37,426 bases of DNA, taken from positions 1 through 37,426 of the IMG/VR virus record IMGVR_UViG_3300049846_000250; one strand, 5' to 3'. Origin of the DNA: a virus. This document shows, one piece after another, positions 8,113 to 16,404 of the stretch. The notes below the pieces were generated by a model. The model was not told the origin of the DNA, did not search any database, and worked only from the letters and a program-made list of their open reading frames with translations. Positions within the stretch are counted from its first letter, which is position 1, and each line of letters opens with the position of its first letter. The position numbers and the translations under genes were made by a program.

Positions 8113-8747
8113 GCGGTCCATTCAAGGTCAACACCAGAAGCCAATGGACAGCGCTGAATCCTGTGCTTATGGCAGGAGAGCCTGGCCTTGAGAGCGATAC
8201 GCAGAACCTCAAGATCGGCAATGGCCTGACGCCATGGAGCAAGCTGCCATATCACGGCTGCCCTGGTTACTGGGGATCGTTCTGGGATACGACTTCACAA
8301 GTTGCGGCGGCGATCAACACTGCCTATCCGATTTTTTTAGGACAGGTTGATCTGACAAGCCGTGGCGTAAGAATCGTCTCGGACAGCCGGATCACGGTTG
8401 ACCATCCCGGAATCTATAGCTTCACGTTCTCGATCCAGTTCAGCAATAGTGACGCGCAGATCCATGATGTGAACGTCTGGTTGCGCAAGAACGACAGCGG
8501 TAGCAGTGGTGATGTGCCTGCTAGCGACAGCAAGTTCAGTGTCATTTCCAGCCATGGAGGCGTGGAAGGCAACGTTATCGGCACCGTAAACTTTGTGCTG
8601 GGCTTGGTAGGTGGTGACTACATTGAGCTGATGTGGATGACCAGCAATGTGGCAGCCTATATAAATGCCGATCCGGCATCAAGTAGTCCGGCACATCCCA
8701 GCATCCCCGGCATCATCTGCACAGTGGTGCAGGTTGCCTCCGCATAA
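8109..8747 (+). CDS. Putative fibre with Mtd-type N-terminal repeat and C1q/TNF-like jelly roll
   Basis: 212 residues. Residues about 9-47 carry the short structural repeat seen at the N-termini of phage fibres such as Bordetella phage Mtd (WTALNPVLMAGEPGLESDTQ, then LKIGNGLTPWSKLPY). The same unit opens the tail fibre at 16401. The remainder (about 55-210) has the strand rhythm of a C1q/TNF-like trimeric jelly roll: ITVDHPGIYSFTFSIQFSNS, VNVWLRKN, then GDYIELMWMTSN. Such domains form host- or sugar-binding knobs. Its place among the connector genes rather than with the tail fibres suggests a head or collar fibre. Role inferred. Confidence 0.6.
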   Translation: MSGPFKVNTRSQWTALNPVLMAGEPGLESDTQNLKIGNGLTPWSKLPYHGCPGYWGSFWDTTSQVAAAINTAYPIFLGQVDLTSRGVRIVSDSRITVDHPGIYSFTFSIQFSNSDAQIHDVNVWLRKNDSGSSGDVPASDSKFSVISSHGGVEGNVIGTVNFVLGLVGGDYIELMWMTSNVAAYINADPASSSPAHPSIPGIICTVVQVASA

Positions 8748-8749
8748 CC

Positions 8750-9178
8750 ATGACTACCAAGCGCGAACAGGTACTGACGGCGATTCGCACGGCGCTCACC
8801 GGAACCACTGGCGTCAGCACCCGGATCTATCGCAGCAGGGTGGAACCACTGAGCCGCGGCGAAAGCCCGGCACTTGTGATCGAGCCGATCTCGGATACAG
8901 CGCAGCAGAACACCAGTTTGCCCACGCTGGATTGGAGCCTTACCGTGCGGATCGCGGTGATCGTGCGCGGCACGGTGCCGGATCAGACGGCTGATCCAAT
9001 CATCGAGAGCCTGCACGCCAAGATGATGGCCGATCTCACCCTGGGCGGATATGCCATTGATGTGCAACCGCAATCGGTGAGCTTCGAGATGGTGGAAGCT
9101 GATCAACCGGCTGGCGTGATTGGCTGTGAATATCTTGTGCGTTATCGCACCTCAGTCACCAATTTGACTATCAGCTGA
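8750..9178 (+). CDS. Tail terminator / minor tail protein (gpU-like)
   Basis: 142 residues. The opening REQVLTAIRTALTGTTGVST and the central LDWSLTVRIAVIVRGTVPDQ, with a C-terminal EYLVRYRTSVTNL strand, match the small alpha/beta tail-terminator fold (lambda gpU, phage Gp37-like). This protein closes the tail tube and joins it to the connector. The gene lies between the joining protein and the tail tube gene, the usual slot for the terminator. The assignment is by layout and pattern. Confidence 0.65.
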   Translation: MTTKREQVLTAIRTALTGTTGVSTRIYRSRVEPLSRGESPALVIEPISDTAQQNTSLPTLDWSLTVRIAVIVRGTVPDQTADPIIESLHAKMMADLTLGGYAIDVQPQSVSFEMVEADQPAGVIGCEYLVRYRTSVTNLTIS

Positions 9179-9218
9179 GCCGGCTACGATGGGTTGAAAG
9201 ATTCCATCCGGCCAAGCC

Positions 9219-10157
9219 ATGCCGCTGCTTTCCCGCCGCCAGCTGCTGCTGGCCGAAATTGAAACTACTTACGGTGTTGACCCTACGCCAACTGTTGGCG
9301 CCAACGCCATCCTGGTGCGCAATATCGAGGTGACGCCCCTCGAGGCTGACACCGTTAGCCGTGAGCTGATTCGCCCTTACCTCGGCCAATCCGAGCAGCT
9401 GCTGGCGCAAACCCGTGTGCTGGTGAACTTCGAGGTTGAACTGGCAGGTTCCGGCACTGCTGGCACTGCGCCGGCTTATGGTCCGCTGCTGAAAGCCTGT
9501 TCGTTCACTGAGACCGTATCGGCCAGCACGAGCGTGACCTATACGCCCAACAGCAATACCTCGCCCGGTTCGGTCACGATCTATTTCAACAACGATGGCG
9601 TGCTGCACAAGGCCACTGGCTGCCGCGGCACCTTCTCCCTGAACTGCACCGTGGGCGAAATCCCCACCATCGCCTTTGAGTTCACGGGCATCTACAACGC
9701 TCCGACTGCATCGGCCATCAGCAGCCCGACCTACGCCAATCAGGCTGATCCGGTGGTGTTCAAGCAGGGCAACACCACTGGCTTCGAGGTATTTAGCTAT
9801 GCAGGCTGCCTTCAGAGTTTCACGATGGAACTGGCCAATGAGCTGGTCTATCGCGAGCTGGTGGGCTGCACCAAGGAAGTGATCATCACCAACCGCGCCC
9901 CTGCTGGTGAAGTGATGATTGAAGCTGTCTCGGTCAGCGCTCACAACTTCTTCAACGATGCCACCGGCAGCAGCACTGGAAACCTGACCTTCCAGCACGG
10001 CCAGACCGCTGGCAACATCGTGACCTTCACCGCTGATCAGATCGATCTGGGCAACCCGTCCTACAGCGATGAAGACGGCATCCAGATGCTGACCCTGCCA
10101 TACATTGCCACTCCGACCGATTCGGGCAATGATGAGATGGAGATTGTCTTCACCTGA
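9219..10157 (+). CDS. Major tail tube protein
   Basis: 312 residues. It begins RRQLLLAEIETTYGVDPTPT, the typical opening of the Phage_tube_2-type tail tube family. A beta-rich core follows (VNFEVELAGSGTAG, GCRGTFSLNCTVGEIPTIAF) and a second similar half (CLQSFTMELANELVYRELVG, VMIEAVSVSAHNFFND). The protein would stack as rings to form the tube through which DNA passes. The position before the G/GT chaperone pair and the tape measure gene is the standard one. A 40-base gap (9179-9218) before it contains a small GATGG/CCATC hairpin and might hold a local signal. Confidence 0.88.
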   Translation: MPLLSRRQLLLAEIETTYGVDPTPTVGANAILVRNIEVTPLEADTVSRELIRPYLGQSEQLLAQTRVLVNFEVELAGSGTAGTAPAYGPLLKACSFTETVSASTSVTYTPNSNTSPGSVTIYFNNDGVLHKATGCRGTFSLNCTVGEIPTIAFEFTGIYNAPTASAISSPTYANQADPVVFKQGNTTGFEVFSYAGCLQSFTMELANELVYRELVGCTKEVIITNRAPAGEVMIEAVSVSAHNFFNDATGSSTGNLTFQHGQTAGNIVTFTADQIDLGNPSYSDEDGIQMLTLPYIATPTDSGNDEMEIVFT

Positions 10158-10162
10158 TCCGC

Positions 10163-10543
10163 GTGGCATTTGTCCTTAAGCAGTCGGACTCCTACACCTG
10201 GCCGGTGAGCATCAAGCTCCCGGCCAACGGTGGGAAACGAGAGCGGCAGACATTTGACGCTGAGTTCAAGCGGCTGGCACAGAGCCGCATCAATGAGATC
10301 CAGCGCGAAGTACAGCTGCGCGTTAAGGCGAACGAAAAGGGCGAAGACACTGGCGAGGGCGTCAGTGATCAGAGCATTGCCGATGAGATCCTGGTGGGCT
10401 GGGATGGCATCGTGGACGGCGATGGTGAGCCAGTGCCATTCAGCAATGCGGTGAAGGCGCAACTGCTGGATGTCCCGATGATGGCCGGTGCATTAGTTGC
10501 CGCCTACTTCGAGTCGCTGGTGGAGCAGAAGAGAAAAAACTGA
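10163..10543 (+). CDS. Tail assembly chaperone G
   Basis: 126 residues from a GTG start 5 bases after the tail tube stop. The protein is acidic, helical and without membrane segments (RQTFDAEFKRLAQSRINEIQ, EILVGWDGIVDGDGEPVPFS), in the manner of tail assembly chaperones that coat the tape measure before tube polymerisation. It sits between the tail tube and tape measure genes and ends on a slippery A AAA AAC heptamer in the correct reading register immediately before its stop codon, so a minor share of ribosomes would make a longer GT-type product (233 residues). Confidence 0.85.
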   Translation: MAFVLKQSDSYTWPVSIKLPANGGKRERQTFDAEFKRLAQSRINEIQREVQLRVKANEKGEDTGEGVSDQSIADEILVGWDGIVDGDGEPVPFSNAVKAQLLDVPMMAGALVAAYFESLVEQKRKN

Positions 10544-10572
10544 TCGGGGCCGCTGAGCATTGGCTAGGCGGC
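10534..10572 (+). promoter_or_regulatory. Programmed -1 ribosomal frameshift element
   Basis: The heptamer A AAA AAC (10534-10540) is read in frame as AAA AAC just before the TGA at 10541. After an 8-base spacer, 10549-10558 (GCCGCTGAGC) pairs with 10563-10572 (GCTAGGCGGC) around an ATTG loop: ten positions with one G-T wobble and one G-A mismatch. Slipping back one base leads straight into the frame of the next gene. Slippery site, spacer and hairpin match the standard arrangement for G/GT tail chaperones. Confidence 0.88.
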
Positions 10573-10863
10573 ATGGAGGTTGACGACACAGCAAAGGATG
10601 CAGCTGTGTTCGGCATCGAACCACCACCGAGCAAAGCGGCCGTCAACTTCGAGGTGGAGCCAGAGGCATGGGCAGCCGTGCGTGTGTTCCTAAAGGTGCA
10701 GACACAATGGCGTACTGATTCAGGTACCATGATCGGCCTCGACTATGGCGCCGTGCGCTGGGTGTTTGATCTGCTGCAGATCGATGATCCGGCCGAGGTT
10801 CTAGGTGATCTGCAGATCATCGAGGCTACAGTGGTTGCAGCAGTCAACAAGCGCAAGAAATAG
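10540..10863 (+). CDS. Tail assembly chaperone T extension (made by -1 frameshift)
   Basis: The frame reached after the -1 slip at 10540 continues for 107 residues (LIGAAEHWLGGMEVDD onward). An ATG at 10573 could start a 96-residue protein, but it has only a weak purine run upstream and lies inside the hairpin arm edge, so frameshifted expression is more likely. The sequence (AAVNFEVEPEAWAAVRVFLK, then GAVRWVFDLLQIDDP) fits the DUF1799-type proteins that occupy this slot. In the fusion it would recruit the tail tube protein to the chaperone-coated tape measure. Confidence 0.8.
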   Translation: MIGAAEHWLGGMEVDDTAKDAAVFGIEPPPSKAAVNFEVEPEAWAAVRVFLKVQTQWRTDSGTMIGLDYGAVRWVFDLLQIDDPAEVLGDLQIIEATVVAAVNKRKK

Positions 10864-10865
10864 CC

Positions 10866-12791
10866 ATGGCGCTGGACATGACAACCGCCCTGACGATCAG
10901 GGCCAAGGTTGACGGTCTGGCGCAGATTGATGGCTTGACCCGTTCGCTTGATAAGGCGAACAATCAAGCCAGCGGCTTGAGTGGTGCGTTCAGCAAGCTT
11001 GGCGGTGTGGCCAAGAATGCCGGCATCGCCATTGCCGGTCTCGGTGCTGCTGCAGTTGGCGGCCTTGCGGTGCTTGGCAAGAACGCGATTGATGCAGCAG
11101 ACAACCTCAACGATCTAAGCCAACGCACTGGTGTTGGCGTTGAAACGCTCAGCAAGTTTGGCGCAGCAGCAGAAGATAGCGGCAGCAGCATCGAGGAAGT
11201 CGCCAAGGCGATGGGCAAGCTGTCGAAGGGGATTGTTGATCCATCGTCAAAGGTCAATGAAGCCCTGAGATCGATTGGCGTCAGTTCAACTGATGCACAA
11301 GGCAAGATCCGCAGCGTCGATCAGGTGATGCTGGACATTGCCGACAAGTTCAGCAAGCTGCCAGATGGTGCGCAGAAGACTGCCTTGGCTATGGAGATCT
11401 TCGGCAAATCAGGTGCAAACCTGATCCCGATGCTGAACGGCGGCCGCGAAGCGATGAGTCAATACTCAGCAACCATCACCAAGGAGATGGCTGAAGCTGC
11501 CGACCGATTCAATGATGCGATCAACATGATCATGCGTGAACTGGCGGGGCCGTTTAATCAGGCGATTGCGGCCGCTTTGCCGTACATCACGCAACTGGCG
11601 CAACAGCTTGGCGCTGCCTTACCTGGCGCAATTGCTGCGCTAGTTCCAATCTTGACTGGCTTTGTCAGCACACTGGCTCAGATCGGCCAGTGGTTCGCCA
11701 CGCTTACGCCACAACAGCAGGGATTTGTGGCTGGTGCTGCTGCGCTCACAGTGGCTTTCATTGCATTGGCGCCTGCCATCACGGCAATCGTCACGGTGTT
11801 GACTGCGTTCGGCCCACTAGTTGCTGGCATTGCGGCAGCGATTGTTGGCATCCCTGCATTGATCGCCGGCTGGGCTGGTGCCATCGGTCCGCTAGTGGCT
11901 GGGCTTGGCAGTCTCGGTCAGATTCTGGTGGCGGTGTTCAGCGGCCCAGTTGGATGGGTGGCACTTGCTGTTGCCGCTGGCGTAGCGATCTATGCCTTCC
12001 GTGATCAGATCGGTGCAGCGTTTCAAGCGATTGGCGGATTCATTTCTGATGCAGCGATGGGATTCAAGACGGTCTTTATCGATCCCGTGATCCAGCTTGG
12101 GCAGCAGGTCATCGATTTCTATGCCAAGCCATGGATTCAGATTTTTGAATTTCTCAAACAACCATTTGAGCAAGGCTGGCAATGGATTCAGCAAAACTTC
12201 ATCACGCCACTGCAGAGTGCCTTCCAGCAATCGGTGCAGTTCATCAAAAACGCATGGGCCGGGATGCAAGAGATCATCTCAAGCCCATTCACCGCTGCCC
12301 TAAACATCGTGAAGGGTGCTCTCAATGGCATCATGGCTGCGATTGAAGGTGGGATTAATGGAGCTGTGGGTGCGATCAATGCATTGATCGCCGCAGCCAA
12401 CCGCGTTCCTGGCGTGAATATCCCGACTGTTAGCCCGGTCGCCCTGCCCCGCTTTGCCGAGGGTGGTGTGGTGAATGGTCCGACCGTTGCAATGGTTGGT
12501 GAAGGCGGCGAGCCGGAGTACATCGTGCCGCAGTCCAAAGCTGCAGGATTCGCCGCCAACTGGATGGCTGGCCGCCGCGGTGCTGCTGCGATTCCGCGCT
12601 TTGCTGAGGGTGGCGTGGTGATGCCTAGCACTGCCCAGGTAAGCATCCAGACCGGGCCTGTCACGCAGATGAATGGCACTAACTATGTCACCACGCAGGA
12701 TCTTGGCCGCGCTGTGCAGTTCGGTGTACAGCAGACGTTGGACTTGATCCGTAATGATATTGATGTGCGTAACGCACTGGGGATGGGCTAA
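10866..12791 (+). CDS. Tape measure protein
   Basis: 641 residues. Tape measure proteins fix tail length and help DNA cross the host envelope. The N-terminal 230 residues are helical with a segment common in this family (NLNDLSQRTGVGVETLSKFG). A strongly hydrophobic Ala/Ile/Val/Gly region (about residues 260-385) holds several possible membrane-spanning helices. The C-terminal part carries two copies of PRFAEGGVV (about residues 524 and 577), a repeat often seen at tape measure ends. At about 0.13 kb per 40 residues it implies a rather short tail. It starts 2 bases after the chaperone frame and overlaps the next gene by one base (TAATG). Confidence 0.93.
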   Translation: MALDMTTALTIRAKVDGLAQIDGLTRSLDKANNQASGLSGAFSKLGGVAKNAGIAIAGLGAAAVGGLAVLGKNAIDAADNLNDLSQRTGVGVETLSKFGAAAEDSGSSIEEVAKAMGKLSKGIVDPSSKVNEALRSIGVSSTDAQGKIRSVDQVMLDIADKFSKLPDGAQKTALAMEIFGKSGANLIPMLNGGREAMSQYSATITKEMAEAADRFNDAINMIMRELAGPFNQAIAAALPYITQLAQQLGAALPGAIAALVPILTGFVSTLAQIGQWFATLTPQQQGFVAGAAALTVAFIALAPAITAIVTVLTAFGPLVAGIAAAIVGIPALIAGWAGAIGPLVAGLGSLGQILVAVFSGPVGWVALAVAAGVAIYAFRDQIGAAFQAIGGFISDAAMGFKTVFIDPVIQLGQQVIDFYAKPWIQIFEFLKQPFEQGWQWIQQNFITPLQSAFQQSVQFIKNAWAGMQEIISSPFTAALNIVKGALNGIMAAIEGGINGAVGAINALIAAANRVPGVNIPTVSPVALPRFAEGGVVNGPTVAMVGEGGEPEYIVPQSKAAGFAANWMAGRRGAAAIPRFAEGGVVMPSTAQVSIQTGPVTQMNGTNYVTTQDLGRAVQFGVQQTLDLIRNDIDVRNALGMG

Positions 12792-13291
12792 TGGCTGCTT
12801 ACGACATCATGTGCTTCTTGGAGTATTACTCCGACCGCACCAATGTTGAATCGGGCGGCCTGCGCACACCGACAAGGCAGTGGCAGAACTTTTATCAAGA
12901 GGCGCAGACGCTGAGCATCGACGCTGGCGTGGCGGGTGTTTATACCTATTTGGCGTTTGATGTGAATGGCTTTGGCTCGACAGCCGCGGCCAGCATTAAC
13001 GACCTCAGTATCAATGCTGCTGCAACCGCCGATTTGGTGGACATCACGGATGCTGCGATTGCCGCTGACAATCTCGTGATCGCATCGCTGTATATCCAAG
13101 ATCCGGGCGAGGATTCCTTCGATGGCACCAGCGCCCAGCTGATCAGCCGCTACATCGGCAGCATTGAAGGCGCCAGCGTCACCGATGACCAGGTGAGTTG
13201 GAAGGTGAATCCTGCCATCAACAAGCTGAAGTCTCAGGTGCCAACTCGTAAAATCACGGCAGACATGCTGATTCGTCAGCAAGGGCAATGA
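12791..13291 (+). CDS. Minor tail protein (gpL/DUF1833-type slot)
   Basis: 166 residues, directly after the tape measure gene, where lambda-type phages keep minor tail proteins M and L. The sequence has a short helical start, a beta-rich centre (LIASLYIQDPGEDS-like strand, LISRYIGSIEGASV) and a basic end (INKLKSQVPTRKITADMLIR). This resembles the strand-rich ring proteins that link tape measure, tube end and tail tip. I cannot place it in one exact family from sequence alone. It overlaps the next gene by 4 bases (ATGA). Confidence 0.55.
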   Translation: MAAYDIMCFLEYYSDRTNVESGGLRTPTRQWQNFYQEAQTLSIDAGVAGVYTYLAFDVNGFGSTAAASINDLSINAAATADLVDITDAAIAADNLVIASLYIQDPGEDSFDGTSAQLISRYIGSIEGASVTDDQVSWKVNPAINKLKSQVPTRKITADMLIRQQGQ

Positions 13292-13518
13292 GTGAAGCCA
13301 TTCTTGCTATTGGTATCACTGCCACCTGCCTTGATGGCTCGGTCCATGATGATGTGATCATGCGGCTGGTGGATGGCATCGTGATTTATGAAACGCCAGC
13401 CGGCGAGCACCTTTGCGGTGATTGCTGCGTGAAGCTGCTTGATAACGCTCGCTTTGTTGCTCCGCCTAGCTTGATTGCTCAGGCGATTGAGCAATATCGC
13501 AAGCAGGAGGCAAGCTGA
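13288..13518 (+). CDS. Small hypothetical tail-region protein with Cys cluster
   Basis: 76 residues, coupled on both sides (ATGA upstream, TGATG downstream), so it is almost certainly expressed with the tail genes. It has a short strand-like start, a Cys cluster HLCGDCC near residue 45 that could bind a metal, and a helical C-terminus. It occupies the slot of lambda gpK but lacks any NlpC/P60 catalytic motif and is far too short for that enzyme. Function unknown. Confidence 0.6.
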   Translation: MSEAILAIGITATCLDGSVHDDVIMRLVDGIVIYETPAGEHLCGDCCVKLLDNARFVAPPSLIAQAIEQYRKQEAS

Positions 13519-15536
13519 TGGGCTATTACACAGGTTTGGAGCCAGGCACCTACACATATGGCTCAAACGCATCCATAAGAAGCGGCCTGCCTAAACAGCA
13601 GTCTGCAAAACCACAACCCGCCGCAGAGGTTGGTGCGACACCAGCAAGAAGTGATGCAGCTGTTCAGAAAAGCAAAAAGCCACAATCAGAAATTGCCAAA
13701 CAACAAATCGTTGCGCAAGCTGGCGATACCGTGCCGATTGTGTTTTGCAAGCGCAGCGGCAACGTTGGCGGAACCTGGGTGCAGCCGCCGTTGGTGAAGA
13801 CTGGCTCGATTGATTTCGTCGGCCAATTCTTGTATGCCATCAGCCAGGGGCAAATGGTTAGCAGCCCCGTGAAGCACTACGCCTGGGTGGGTTCTAACAA
13901 CATCAAGTTCCTAACCAATAGCGCATCTATCACGCTCACGCATTACTACTCCTCGGCCTCAGCGATGGAGGCGACGCCGAACGCCTGTCCAATCACGAGT
14001 GGCAAAATCTTCTGTGATCTTAACTCTTACTCCTATCTGCAGCCGGTTTGGACGACTAGTGGCTACATCGAGCGCGAGGCTGACTACAGCCAGTTCTACA
14101 ACGTCGTCAGCGTGATTACTCGTGGCACGGGTGATACAACTAATGCTGTCATTGAAATTCCCAATTCCAGCCTTGGCGTTTATGACAATAAAACTGGCAA
14201 CGATGTCACTGCGGGCTACTGGTCTTATTTAGGAGTCAATCCAGCCACAACAACAAGCCTTATTAACCCTGTTATTGCAGGTGGTGGTGCAATCACAGGT
14301 GGCTATGCAGTCGGATCTATCCGTCGATTCCCGACCACAGGATGGACTGCACCAGACCCAAACTATTTCACCAACTTCGGCGCAACGGGTCCAGTCACTT
14401 ACGTCTGGGGCAGTGGCACAGTCGACAATCAAGTAAATCCTGCAAATCCAGCCAGCACCGGCACTCTGACTGGCGTGCAATACGAAATCCAGCTCAGCCC
14501 ATACGCAGATCCGGCAGCACCACCGAGCACGGCTGACTACACCACTTTTGCCGACATTACGTTCCTGCAGATTACGGGCAATATTTACGATCCCCCGGAT
14601 TCGGGTTCCTACCCAACAACCACGCGGCAGATCTCGCTGTTCTATGAAAACGGCACCACCGTTGATCTTTACAGCGGTGGGTTAGTTGGTGGCGTATATG
14701 CCACAGGTGCCAGCAATCAGTTTGTCGACTTGGCAATGTACCTGTTCACGCTGATGAAGCGTGCCAGCGGTGCCAGCACTAACGCCTTGGCCGCGCCAAC
14801 CGACGTAAGCAACCTGCAGACGCTGGCGACGTTCTGCACCAACACCGGCCTGTTCTTCAACGGCATCATCGAGCAGTCGGTCAACACAATCGACTACATC
14901 AGCAAGACTGCGCCGTATTTCCTGCTGTCATTTGTTTCAAGCAATGGCCGCTACAGTCTGCAGCCGCTGCTGCCCCTAAACGCCAGCAACGGGATCAAGG
15001 TGACGGCGCTGACGCCTGTGCTCACCTTTACCGAAGACGACATCCTGCCTGGCAGTTTCCAAAAGGAATACATCGACGCTGATCAGCGCAGAGCTGTGAA
15101 CATCTCGCTGGTGTGGCGCGAGGCTGATCCTTTGACCATCGGCATCCAACGGACAACCACGGTGCGCTATCCCGGCACTGATGCCAACGCACCGACGCAG
15201 CAGTACGACATGACAGACTTCTGCACCTCAGCTGCTCATGCCACGACCTATGGCAAGTACGAGCTGGCACGGCGGAAGTATTCAGTCCACACGATCAGCT
15301 TCTCAACGGCTTTGCTCACCACCAGCTTGATCCCTACGCAGATCATCAAAGTGCAGCGCCAGCGCATCAACAGCCGCGGCGATAACCGCACCGAGATCGA
15401 GTGGTATCAAGTCACGAACGTGAAGCACAGCAGTGTAGGGATCACCAGCATCAGTGCCAGCCAGTTCCCGGTTGATGGCAGCGACATTGCCAGAATCAGC
15501 AACGAAGTAGTGAACGGCACGTTTGAGGTGATCTGA
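13518..15536 (+). CDS. Tail tip / central fibre hub protein (gpJ-like)
   Basis: 672 residues. After a low-complexity Pro/Gln/Lys start (residues 25-65) comes the typical front of J-like hub proteins: AQAGDTVPIVFCKRSGNVGG, then VGQFLYAISQGQM. A long middle with many aromatic strands and an LFFNGIIEQSVNTIDYISKT segment follows, then a RAVNISLVWREADPL-type core. These proteins form the trimeric hub at the tail end that plugs the tube and anchors fibres. It is shorter than lambda gpJ (about 1130 residues), and the receptor-binding part seems to be carried by separate downstream genes. It is coupled to both neighbours by TGATG. Confidence 0.75.
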   Translation: MGYYTGLEPGTYTYGSNASIRSGLPKQQSAKPQPAAEVGATPARSDAAVQKSKKPQSEIAKQQIVAQAGDTVPIVFCKRSGNVGGTWVQPPLVKTGSIDFVGQFLYAISQGQMVSSPVKHYAWVGSNNIKFLTNSASITLTHYYSSASAMEATPNACPITSGKIFCDLNSYSYLQPVWTTSGYIEREADYSQFYNVVSVITRGTGDTTNAVIEIPNSSLGVYDNKTGNDVTAGYWSYLGVNPATTTSLINPVIAGGGAITGGYAVGSIRRFPTTGWTAPDPNYFTNFGATGPVTYVWGSGTVDNQVNPANPASTGTLTGVQYEIQLSPYADPAAPPSTADYTTFADITFLQITGNIYDPPDSGSYPTTTRQISLFYENGTTVDLYSGGLVGGVYATGASNQFVDLAMYLFTLMKRASGASTNALAAPTDVSNLQTLATFCTNTGLFFNGIIEQSVNTIDYISKTAPYFLLSFVSSNGRYSLQPLLPLNASNGIKVTALTPVLTFTEDDILPGSFQKEYIDADQRRAVNISLVWREADPLTIGIQRTTTVRYPGTDANAPTQQYDMTDFCTSAAHATTYGKYELARRKYSVHTISFSTALLTTSLIPTQIIKVQRQRINSRGDNRTEIEWYQVTNVKHSSVGITSISASQFPVDGSDIARISNEVVNGTFEVI

Positions 15537-15907
15537 TGGCAACCTTCCCGAGCCTTGAACCTGCCAGCCGTCAGATCAGCTTCGGTGACTACCCACAGCT
15601 GGTCTACACCGGCACCAGTGGCGTCACGGTCAGATTCCTGCAAGGCACGGATCGAGTGAATCAGCTGCTCAAGCTGGGTTTCACTTACCTGAGCGAGACG
15701 CAGATGTATCTGATCCTCGACCACTACAACGGCCAGGAGGGGACACTGCTGCCGTTTGATCTGCCAGCTCAGGTCTGGGCAGGCTTTACCACTGTGCCGA
15801 TTGGCGTTGAATATGAGTGGCGTTACGCCAGCGAGATCAGCATTGATCAGGCCGCACCGCTCACCTACAACGTAGAGGTGGAGCTGATTTCGGAGATTGC
15901 GCCATGA
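15536..15907 (+). CDS. Minor tail protein, paralogue A (gpM-like)
   Basis: 123 residues. It shares a pattern with the next gene: a Phe-rich opening, a L.L.(F/Y).L.E...L....HY.(G/R).QGT core (LKLGFTYLSETQMYLILDHY here), then W.GF/M...P...Y.W.Y and a NVEVEL strand. This layout recalls the small lambda gpM-type tail tip proteins. The two genes overlap by 4 bases and probably arose by duplication. They may form hetero-rings at the tail tip. Confidence 0.6.
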   Translation: MATFPSLEPASRQISFGDYPQLVYTGTSGVTVRFLQGTDRVNQLLKLGFTYLSETQMYLILDHYNGQEGTLLPFDLPAQVWAGFTTVPIGVEYEWRYASEISIDQAAPLTYNVEVELISEIAP

Positions 15908-16404
15908 CATATCCGGCACTGATCCCATCAACGCGGGTCTTCAGCCCTGGCAACACGCCGCAGTCTCGACAGACATCACTGAGCGGGATGAGCGATGGCT
16001 TCAGGCGCGGCAACCGTCGCATCGGCCAGAGCCTAGAGCTGAGCTACCTGAACCTGGTCGAGGCTGACTTCCTGCTGCTCAAGGCGCATTACATCGACCG
16101 GCAGGGCACCTACGACATCTTCTTCCTGTCGACCGAGACATGGAACGGCATGACGACACCGCCGGTGCCGTTGCTGTCGGACTATGCGTGGAAATACAGC
16201 GCACCGCTGGTGGTCAGCCATGCATCTTGCGGCCGCTACAACGTCGAGGTGCAGCTTGAAACGCAGCCCATTGATCTGAGTGATCTGATCATTGATGGCG
16301 GACTGGCTGGCGCAACACCAGTCAGGGACTATATTGTCGATGGTGGCCTTGCCGCAGCTACGCCAGCTCGCACCTATGTGATCAGCCCTGGAGGCGCCGC
16401 ATGA
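15904..16404 (+). CDS. Minor tail protein, paralogue B with C-terminal repeats
   Basis: 166 residues. The first 120 are related to the preceding gene product (core LELSYLNLVEADFLLLKAHY, then TWNGM and a YNVEVQLE strand). The extra C-terminus carries a repeated unit: IIDGGLAGATPVRD, then YIVDGGLAAATPARTYVI. Such short Gly/Ala repeats at the end of a tip protein may serve as an attachment point for the fibre encoded next, whose gene overlaps by 4 bases (ATGA). The function is by position only. Confidence 0.6.
   Translation: MTYPALIPSTRVFSPGNTPQSRQTSLSGMSDGFRRGNRRIGQSLELSYLNLVEADFLLLKAHYIDRQGTYDIFFLSTETWNGMTTPPVPLLSDYAWKYSAPLVVSHASCGRYNVEVQLETQPIDLSDLIIDGGLAGATPVRDYIVDGGLAAATPARTYVISPGGAA

Noticed and set aside
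9171-10169. 332-residue open frame on the minus strand under the tail tube gene
   Set aside because: Antisense shadow of a strongly biased structural gene; no ribosome binding site and no recognisable motif.
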